NCBI GenBank assembly: GCA_951799405.1
Contig: OX637359.1
Location: 1,422,201 to 1,486,200, forward strand
Direction: 5' to 3'
DNA from: Agapetus fuscipes
Taxonomy: Eukaryota; Arthropoda; Insecta; Trichoptera; Glossosomatidae
DNA length: 64,000 nucleotides
The notes below the pieces were generated by a model. That model worked only from the letters and a program-made list of their open reading frames with translations. It was not told where the DNA came from and did not search any database. The translations under genes and the position numbers were made by a program. The stretch's first letter is position 1, and every line of letters begins with the position of its first letter. Below, piece after piece: positions 11,350 through 19,533 of the stretch.

Positions 11350-11788
11350 ACTCCAGGACCGAAAGAAATGGCGGTTGATCTGTAATGCTGGCGTTTAAGG
11401 CTGAGGCTTTTAAAAATATTTTTCATTTTTTATAGAATATGTTTTGTAGGTTTTAATTTTTACTGTTTAATTGTTTAGTGTTTATTTGTTTTATATACTC
11501 AAATGTAATTAATTGCTTGTATTCATTGACTTATAGGTTGGTATGAGGCTGACCACCCATTCTGTAAAAAATGGTTCACTTTGCCCATGTCACCCCTGTT
11601 TCAGGGAAGGTCGGCAAGAGTTGCAGGGCTTCATTGAGATTTCAGTTTCATTCGAGATTGGGTTTTATATATCGTAGGTCCACATGAGCCATGTGTGAGC
11701 GCGAAATTATGCGTGTCTGCTTGTGGGAATGCATTTAATATGAATCTCAAATGATGCATATCTTTGCGACTTAGATTTAGATTTAGAC
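11350..11788 (+). mobile_element. RTE-like LINE 3' end (family L)
   Basis: 11360-11402 matches the last codons of the RTE-like ORF ('gaaagaaatggcggttgatctgtaatg'), followed by the A/T-rich 3' UTR and the family-L block from 11524 to the tail at 11788. This copy shows that family-L repeats are 3' ends of the RTE-like LINE. Confidence 0.75.
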
Positions 11789-12169
11789 TCAATACCATAG
11801 GTACACATCCCTACTAGAGAACTCAAATTCAAAAAAGGAACATTATTTTAATATCGTTCTTTTTTCAAATCAAATAAAATATAAGTTTGAAAATGTAGAA
11901 TTTATGTAGGTATGGAGTTTGCACGTTTAGTTAAAATGGGAAAATAAATGTGACTAATGAAAATAAATAAAACTTGGCCGGGCTAAAGGCAGGCATAATG
12001 TATTATCTAGGTTGATCAGAAAGACAAGAAAAACACTACTTATTGCATTCGGCACATCTATCAATCCCATATTTTTCGCAATGCTGTAAAATAAAATAAA
12101 ATCCCTGATTATCGGAATAATCCATTAATTTTTCTATTTACTACGGGTGACGAACCTGTGACTTCACAT

Positions 12170-12320
12170 CATCATCATCATCTTCTAAAGGCAGTGCTTT
12201 GTTGTGTCAGCCATTTGTCTCTGTTGGTTGCCATCCTCTTGTAAAGGCAGTGCCTTGTTGTGCCAGCCATCTATCTCTGATGGTTGCCATCGTCTTGTAA
12301 AGGCAGTGCCTTGTTGTGCT
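12170..12320. repeat. About 65-bp tandem repeat (three units)
   Basis: Three diverged units of 'gtaaaggcagtgccttgttgtgccagccat..tctctgttggttgccatcctctt'. The same unit occurs at 49600-49700 (plus) and 59925-59995 (minus), so it is part of a dispersed element rather than a local array. Open frames over it are by-products. Confidence 0.6.
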
Positions 12321-12813
12321 AGCACTTGGGAAAGTTGTGTAAACACTTGGGAAAGTGTAGCTTCATGGGAGGGCCTTCTGCCACTCGCATCTCATATAAC
12401 TTTTGCATGCGAGTCCTGTGACACATCCCCATGTGGGATGGATATACAGGGTGTGGGTCAGTGGAGGGGAGACTGACCCTGAGAGAAGGTGTTGTTGTGC
12501 TAGCCATCTGTCTCTTCTGGTTGCCATCCTCTTAAGCTGCGAATAGGAGGAGACATTCATGAGCTGCTTCAAATCTTGAAAGTATGAAGTTCTTGGGCAA
12601 CCTCTTGTACGTCTTTTCAACATTTCCCTTTAAAAATATTGGAAAGGTGCTGTGTCTAATCGAATGGTCCTATTAGTTTGGTTCTCCTCTTCAAAATGTG
12701 ACTTACAAGCTCTCTTCTTTCTTCTACTTTCTGCAACACTTTTTCGTAGGACTTCCTTTTAACTAATGTCTTGGTAATTTTCCGTCAAGTCCACATTTCG
12801 GATATCTCTAGGC

Positions 12814-13083
12814 CAGAGGTGCCCATACGGTCGATCGCGGGAGGTTTTAGATTAGAGCGGGAGATCGCCGAGGATAGCTAAAATTTCAGTGACCGACCTT
12901 AAAACTGATAAGTCATTTTGCACTCAATGTAGTTTTACTTATGCTAATTTTTTTTTTAATAAATATATATGCATTATGAATTATGAGTTATATTTGGTGG
13001 GCTAAACAGTTAAAATGTAGATCTCCTATTCATACATTTTGGCTAGGTCGATCTCCTCAAGAAAAAGTATGGGCACACACCTG
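12814..13083. mobile_element. hAT-type MITE (copy 1)
   Basis: Termini CAGAGGTGCCCATAC and GTATGGGCACACACCTG (inverted), inner 'cggtcgatcgc' and 'taggtcgatctcctcaag'. Flanked by CTCTAGGC at 12806-12813 and a two-base-expanded CTCTATAGGC after 13083, an imperfect 8-bp target duplication. Homologous to 56575-56853. Confidence 0.8.
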
Positions 13084-13384
13084 CTCTATAGGCGGTCCGT
13101 TTCGTATTTCATATTTTCGTATTTGACGTCACATGGCCGAGGGATATTTAATATTTGGAACGAACACACATCTAAGTGTAGGTAAAGCAAATTTAGGCAA
13201 GACCAAGAATATGTCAGGCAAAGCTTTAGTTTTAAATCTTTAATCCAATTATGTGTATAGGTATATTTTTCATTGGTATTTTAAATCGTTGTTTGTAAGA
13301 TCTTTTTACATAACGTTAAATTCTGGATACTAAACACTTTATAAGGTCAATATTAAATTGAATTAGTGTCATATCAAGACATTG

Positions 13385-14045
13385 ACCGGTCCGTAGTCCA
13401 GTGGCAACACTTCGGACTCGTAAATGGAAGGTTGTGGGTTCGAATTCCGGCGGAGCACAAAAAAACAATACTTAATACCATTTGTATTTGCAAGTATGAT
13501 CTTCGCTGGATTGAAAATTCATACAACCTTTTTACCAAATACTGAGACTAAGACTAAGACTGACGAAGAAAGTATATGTTGGTAGAATAGATGGATGTCG
13601 TGGTAGAGGAAGACCGAGAAAGGTATGGATGGACCAAATATCCGAAATTGCGAATGAATGGAATATCCAGAGTCATAATAAAAGAAGAGCTTGTATGAAG
13701 AAGGTTATGACTCTGGAGGAAATGAAAGAAGTATATAAGGATAGAAAGAAATGGCGGTTGATCTGTAATGTTGGCGGCTAGGGTTTATTAAAGTGAAATT
13801 TGTTTTATGTTTTAGTTTTTTTTGATGTCCATGACCATGTTTATATTATATTACTGTTTATTAATTTTAAAAATGTAATTTGTGATGTTTGTTCCTTGAC
13901 TTATGGGTTGGTAGATTTTTGACTTAGATTTTTACCAAATACCGGTCACCAAAGGTCCATCTAGCCTTACAGCAACTGGGTCTTGCTTGAGTATTGGCGC
14001 TTCTATAGCGACGACCAAGCTCGTAAACAACACCTCTGTAGCACT
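13385..14045 (+). mobile_element. SINE family A, split by an RTE-like insertion
   Basis: The SINE head and early body occupy 13385-13528 and the rest 13943-14045. The 13543-13928 insert is an RTE-like 3' end (the '[20 protein letters not shown]' coding region plus a shortened 3' UTR). A 14-bp duplication TTTTTACCAAATAC flanks the insert at 13529-13542 and 13929-13942, a clean target-primed insertion. Confidence 0.8.
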
Positions 14046-14120
14046 ACAACAAGTATTATAGACCCCTAGAGTCTCTGAAATCTAGGGACTCTACCACACA
14101 GGATTTCTTAAAAAAAATGA
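14046..14120 (+). mobile_element. Jockey-like LINE 3' end fragment
   Basis: Short copy of the 3' end seen in full at 34597-34846 ('caacacctctg..gcac', 'tagaccccta', 'cacaggatttctt', A-run). Confidence 0.5.
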
Positions 14121-14144
14121 AGTGGTCTTGTCAATTTGTTAGTA

Positions 14145-14277
14145 TTCCTTGACTTATAGGTTGATATGAGGCTGACCACTCATACTGTAAAAAACGTTTC
14201 ACTTTGCCGATGTCCCCCCTGTTGCAGGGTTTATGTTCATTTGAGGTCTGGATTTTAATTTGTGAATTCACTATGGT
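14145..14277 (+). repeat. Family-L fragment upstream of the RTE ORF
   Basis: The 5' portion of a family-L 3' region, ending where the 5'-truncated RTE-like ORF copy begins. Confidence 0.6.
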
Positions 14278-15262
14278 GTGAAAGTGGGTGAGACGAATGT
14301 TGGAGTTCTTCTCTATGCTGACGATGCCGTAGTGTTGGCTGATACAGCGGAGGAGCTCCAGATGATACTCACCAAAATGAATGATGCTTTTAGTAAGAAC
14401 GGTTTAAAAGTGAATGCCAGTAAGACGAAAGTATTAGTGTTTGACAGGACTGAGGAATGTGAGGAAATTGAGATAAGACTGAATGAAACAAGAGTGGAGG
14501 TCGTGAAAGAATTTGATTATCTGGGAAGCAAGTTTGAGTCGAATGGGAAATTGACGAAAGAATTGGAAAAGCGTGCTAGTAGAGGAAGAAGTGTAATGGG
14601 AACGATTGGAAGAATTGCAAGAAATAGGAAACTTACGAAGAATATGAGATTGGCGGTCCACAATGGCATATTGGTTCCAACATTGATGTATGGAAGTGAG
14701 GCGTGGACAGTTAATGAATGTGAGCTGAGTAAAGTATGTACGGTTGAAATGGCTTACCTGAGAGCAATGGCTGGAAAAACACTGAATGATAGAGTACGTA
14801 ATGATTGGGTGATGAACGAGTGTGGTATAAAAGAGAATATGAGAATGAAAGTACAAAAAAGTACGATGAGATGGTTCGGACATCTCGAAAGAATGGATGA
14901 TGAACGACTAACGAAGAAAGTGTACAAAGGAAATGTCAGAGGAAAGCGCGGAAGGGGAAGGCCGAGGAAAGAATGGTTAGACCAAATAGGTGAGATTGCG
15001 AAAGAATGGAACCTGCAGAGTGAAAATAAGAGAAGAGTATGCATGAAAAAGGTGATGAATATTGAGGAAATGAAAGTGGTTTGTAAGGACAGAAAAAAGT
15101 GGAGGCGCATCTGCGGAGGTACCGGCCACCCCTAGTGAAACGGCGGCAGGATACAGTAACTTGCAGCATTTGTAAGCCCTTATTTACACATGTCTGTTTG
15201 TGAGCATGCATTTAATATTAATTTTAAATGACAATGTACATTTACAACTTAGATTATAGATT
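14278..15262 (+). mobile_element. RTE-like LINE, 5'-truncated, open RT C-terminus
   Basis: A 285-codon open frame (14278-15135) holding the end of a non-LTR reverse transcriptase. It includes the catalytic box LLYADDAVVLA (YADD at about residues 13-16), LPTLMYGSE-type LVPTLMYGSEAW, MRWFGHLERM, and a basic [20 protein letters not shown] segment, ending CGGTGHP. No frameshift interrupts it, so this copy is young or recently inserted. The 3' UTR (15136-15262) ends in the family-L tail. It is the longest coding copy of the LINE whose fragments fill the window. The clade is probably RTE-like; I am less sure of the exact clade than of the RT identity. Confidence 0.85.
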
Positions 15263-15439
15263 ATATGTAAAGTACCCATGCATCATGTGAAAGCACCAAA
15301 TAACACGTCGTGTCTCCTTGTGGACGTGAATCAAATATAAATTCCAACTTAGATTACAGATAGAAAGATTTTTCTTTTCCCAAAAGAGTAATCTGTCTTT
15401 TATTTTACGGAATTTTACGAACCGTGGTGTGAAGAGGAT

Positions 15440-15625
15440 CATATTCCTCAACGTTTAATCGGAGTTGTATTCGATGTCATCAGGAAATGTGCCTCTTTAA
15501 CTAGTTTATACCTCTTCGGCGTGGAAGAGAGAGTTCGGGAAGTATTGTAGCCACCCTTGATAGACTCAAACCTTAGTCCTCTGGATTGATCGCAAGCGTT
15601 CTACCAATAGAGCTATAGACCGGAC
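15440..15625 (-). mobile_element. tRNA-headed SINE, separate subfamily
   Basis: Reverse-strand head at about 15548-15625 ('cggtctatagctctattggtagaacgc', B-box-like GGTTTGAGTC). The body differs from family B. Confidence 0.5.
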
Positions 15626-15835
15626 GTAAGATATTATTTATACATTTCAAAGTAACCACAATTTTCCATGAAGTAATATTATTTTATCGAGATGTTGTTT
15701 TGTTTATATTAATAAGTGTACATGCCAGAATCGTTAGTCATACAGAATCCCAGAGTTTCACAAATTTTCCTGAAAAGAAAAACAAAAAAAAATATAGAGA
15801 GTTCCTTCAACCTTTATTAGACAACAAGTATCTTG

Positions 15836-16135
15836 AACCGGTCCGTAGTCCAGTGGCAACACCTCGGACTCGTAAACGGAAGGTTGTGGATTCGAATCTC
15901 AGCGGCGCACAAAAAATATACCATTTATATTTCCAAATGTGCTCTTCGATGGTATGAAAAATTTATAAACCTTTACCAAAGGACCGGTCAATGAAAGGTC
16001 CATTCAACCTTACAACAACTGGGTCATGCTTGAGAATTGGCGCTTTCTACAGCGACGACCAAGCTCGCAGAGGGCTCTTGACGTGTGATACACACATAAA
16101 CAGCGCTCACCAAATAAATCATCCTAAAACTATTA
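15836..16135 (+). mobile_element. SINE family A, near full length
   Basis: Head with A box TAGTCCAGTGG and B box GATTCGAATCTC, full body through 'aaacagcgctcaccaaataaatcatcc'. Confidence 0.8.
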
Positions 16136-16199
16136 TATTATTATCTACTTATTAACGGTAAAAACAAAAAATATAAATAAATTCATAGAAATCGCCAAT

Positions 16200-16980
16200 T
16201 GGGATTTTCTGAGTAGTCCTTGGACTCATTCTGGAGACATGCCATTTTCAAAATCCCCTTCTGGATCTGCTCCAGCTCACTATGTCCTCTATTTTACAGG
16301 CTTTGCGTATGTGCTCATTGTGGATGCGGACAATGTTCTGCATATGATCCCTCTAAGAACTTCCATTTATGATATTCTGAGTAGTCATTTGGTGTTTGAC
16401 TCATTCTGGAAAAATTAACACTTTAAAATTGCCTCCTGGATATGCTCCATCTCACTTTGTTTTCTATCTCACAAGCCTTCTTATGTGGTCATAGTGGATG
16501 TGATCTCGTATACATCTGTTCTGCCTGTGCTCGTTCTAAGAGCTTTCTAAATCTAAATCTAAATCTAAGCTGCCAATATATATTTCATTTAAGATTCATA
16601 TTAAACGAACGCATACCCACAAACATACATGTATAAGTTCGCGCTAACACATGCCGCATGCGGACCTACAATTTAAAAAAATCCAATCTCAAATGAACAT
16701 AAGCCTTGCAACTCTTACCGACCTTCCCTGAAACAGGGGTGACATTGGCAAAGTGAACCATTTTTTACAGTACCTATGGGTGGTCAGCTTTAATTTATGA
16801 TAAGCTGAGCAGTCCTTTGGATCTGGACTCATGCCGGAGACATGATCTCTCCTGGATCTGCTCCATCTCCCTATGTCCTCTATTTCACAGGCTTACAGTA
16901 TGTGCTCATTGTGGACAAGATCTCGCAATGTCCCAACTGTGATCATTCTAACAACTTTCATTTCGTTTTGGAAGCCGTGC
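16200..16980. repeat. Three units of an unidentified ~175-bp repeat
   Basis: Units at about 16200-16372, 16376-16545 and 16800-16980 share 'ctgagtagtcctttgga', 'actcattctggagacatg', 'ctggatctgctccatctcac', 'tgtcctctat' and 'gtgctcattgtgga'. A minus-strand family-L copy (16548-16795) sits between units 2 and 3. No protein similarity could be assigned in any frame. Confidence 0.55.
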
Positions 16981-17269
16981 TTTGTAACTTATTTATTGTT
17001 ATTGTTTTCTGGAATGATCCATAAAGCATAACCGGAATCTGCTGAGCTTTCAGCGGCCGCCAGTACAGAGTGGGGCACGAGAAACACGCACAAGGATTTT
17101 TCAACAGGATCATTCTTTGGTCTAAATTTACACTCAGAGGCTTCATAAATTATTTCAGTATCTGGAGAGTCATGACAGTTATTTTTATGGTGATCACATT
17201 GAGCAGCTTTGAACAAAGGTTATGAGCCGATTTTTGTTTTTTTGTTGTATTTTCAGTTTTCCGGCTGAC

Positions 17270-17868
17270 CACCTAATGTTATCTAAGCTGCAAGGATATA
17301 CACCATTTAAGATTTACATCAAATGCATTCCCACGAGCAGAAATGTATAATTTCGCGCTAACACATGCCGCACGTGGACCTACATTATAAGAACCCATCT
17401 CAAATGAACATAAGCCCTGCAACTCTTGCCGTCCTTCCCTGAGACAGGGGTGACATTGGCAAAGTGAACAATTTTTTCACAGTATGGGTGGTCAGCCGCA
17501 TACCAACCTATAAGTCAAGGAACATACATGACAAATTACATTTTTAAAATCACTAAATTATAATACATATGTATGGACATCAAAAACTAACAGAAAACAA
17601 ATTTTAATTTAAAAAACCCTAGCCGCCAACATCACAGATTAACCACCCATACTGTGAAAAAGTGGTTCACTTTGCCAATGTCACCCCTGTCTCAGGGAAG
17701 GACGGCAAGAGTTGCAGGGCTTATGTTCATTTGAGATGGGTTCTTATAATGTAGGTCCACATGAGGCATGTGTTAGCGCGAAATTATACATGTCTGCTTG
17801 TGGGAATGCATTTGATATAAATCTTAAATGGTATATATCCTTGCAGCTTAGATAAGATTAGATTAGAT
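17270..17868. repeat. Inverted pair of family-L 3' ends
   Basis: Minus copy 17270-17525 and plus copy 17638-17868, with an RTE-like ORF end on the minus strand between them (17605-17640, 'agccgccaacatcacagatt'). The arms are very similar and could form a long hairpin if transcribed. Confidence 0.75.
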
Positions 17869-18019
17869 TCAGTGTCACTGAGACTTTAGCATGGATTTCA
17901 CGGAGTTATGTTTGGCGAAAATTTCATTTCTTTACAAATTGATAAATTCACAGACGCGACGATGTCAATTTTATTGCTACCGCGTGTGCGCGATTTCCGA
18001 GCAGAAATGACATCTTAAG

Positions 18020-18330
18020 TAATCATCATCATCATTGGCACGACAACCCGGGGTGGGTCTTGGCCTCCCTCAGCAACCGCTGCCAGCGCTGTCTAACCAA
18101 CGTCTTCCTCCTCCAGTCCCACCTTCCCACTGCACGGCAATCCGCCACCACTCCATCCAGCCATCTTGAACGTGGTCTTCCCACTGTCCGGAGTCCCTCC
18201 GGGTTCGTCATCACAATCGTCTTTTCCAGGCTCCGATGGTCCATTCGCTGAATGTGCCCCAGCCAATGCAGTCTGTTGACCTTTATTGAGCGGACCCCAT
18301 CAGCGTCCTGATACAGTTCGGAGTTATATC
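18020..18330 (-). pseudogene. Second LINE RT C-terminus with (ATG)n tail
   Basis: Reverse-strand reading gives RLHWLGHIQRMDHRSLEK, GRPRSRWLDGVVADCR and RLLREAKTHPGLSC, the end of a non-LTR RT different from the main RTE-like family. The 3' end runs into a CAT/ATG microsatellite (18020-18034), the usual kind of tail for such elements. Confidence 0.7.
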
Positions 18331-18344
18331 ATCTTAAGTAATGC

Positions 18345-18507
18345 CAATCTCAAATCTATAATCTAAGTTACAAATATATATTAACATTCAAAACTCATAG
18401 AAAATGCATGCCCACAAACAGACACGTGTAAATTCGCGCTTACCAATGCAAAATATGTACATTGTACTTACAAATTAAAATCCAAACCTGAAATGAACAT
18501 ACCTTAC
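18345..18507 (-). repeat. Family-L LINE 3' fragment
   Basis: Reverse-strand partial copy ('aatctataatctaagttacaaatatat' to 'aaatgaacata'). Confidence 0.6.
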
Positions 18508-19048
18508 ACATGATGGTTTGGGCATATGGAGAGAATGAATGAGGAAAGACTGACGAAGACAGTATATGTTGGTAGAATAGATGGATGTCGTGGTAGAGGA
18601 AGACCGAGAAAGGTATGGATGGACCAAATATCCGAAATTGCGAATGAATGGAATATCCAGAGTCATAATAAAAGAAGAGCTTGTATGAAGAAGGTTATGA
18701 CTCTGGAGGAAATGAAAGAAGTATGCAAGGATAGAAAGAAATGGCGGTTGATCTGTGATAATGGCGGCTAGGGTTTGTTAAAGTGAAATTGGTTTTATGA
18801 TTTAGTTTTTTTATGTCCATGTATATATTGTTATTTATTGATTTAAAAAAATGTTATTTGTCATGTATGTTCCTTGACTTATAGGTTGTTATGCGGCTGA
18901 CCACCCATAATATAAAAAATTGGTTCACTTTGCCAATGTCACCCCTGTTTCAGGGAAGGACGGCAAGAGTTGCAAGGCTTATGTTCATTTGAGATTGGGT
19001 TTTTATATTGTAGGTCCACATGCGACATGTGTTAGCGCGAAATTATAC

Positions 19049-19519
19049 TGTTACGAAATTAGGGTTCAATTGTCTTCAAATTAAAAATACACAGGTCTTC
19101 TTCAATAGTTATTTATTTTACACTGTTACAAAATTTATTTTCACACTACTTTCTCGATTATTCCATTGGTTTCGGTTCACTGATCAGATGGCTTCGATGT
19201 GTTTGTTAGTCGCTATGATACTGGCCCGCTCTGCAGGCCATTCGCACCTTTATACTCTTCAGAGCAGTATGATCCAGAACTAAAGTCGCCAGACGGTTCC
19301 AGAGTAATTATTACTTCTCGATGTTTCACGTACTACCTAGACACAACCAAAATCCTACCTACCAATGCAATACAGTATTCCTATAATTATAACAAATACC
19401 TACTTAGCCTAGAGAATTCTACACTTATACATAATTATCGATCTTACCTACCAATACTTTTGAGGATTCTTATAACTATAACTACCCATACTTATTTCAA
19501 TATTTATATTTACATAACA
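19049..19519 (-). repeat. 3' LTR of the Gag-macrodomain element
   Basis: In element orientation it starts TGTTATGTAAATATAAATA and ends TTCGTAACA. A TATAAAG box lies at 19254-19248, and an AATAAA-type signal lies near the end (about 19109-19116). Confidence 0.95.
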
Positions 19520-19533
19520 CTACCCCCCACCTA
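19520..19533 (-). other. Polypurine tract of the LTR element
   Basis: Element-strand GGTGGGGGGTAG directly abuts the 3' LTR. It doubles as the last Gly codons and stop codon of the Gag-like ORF. Confidence 0.8.

Noticed and set aside
12204..12476. 90-codon open frame with Cys-rich repeats
   Set aside because: It follows the dispersed 12170-12320 repeat and has no start context, splice sites or similarity.
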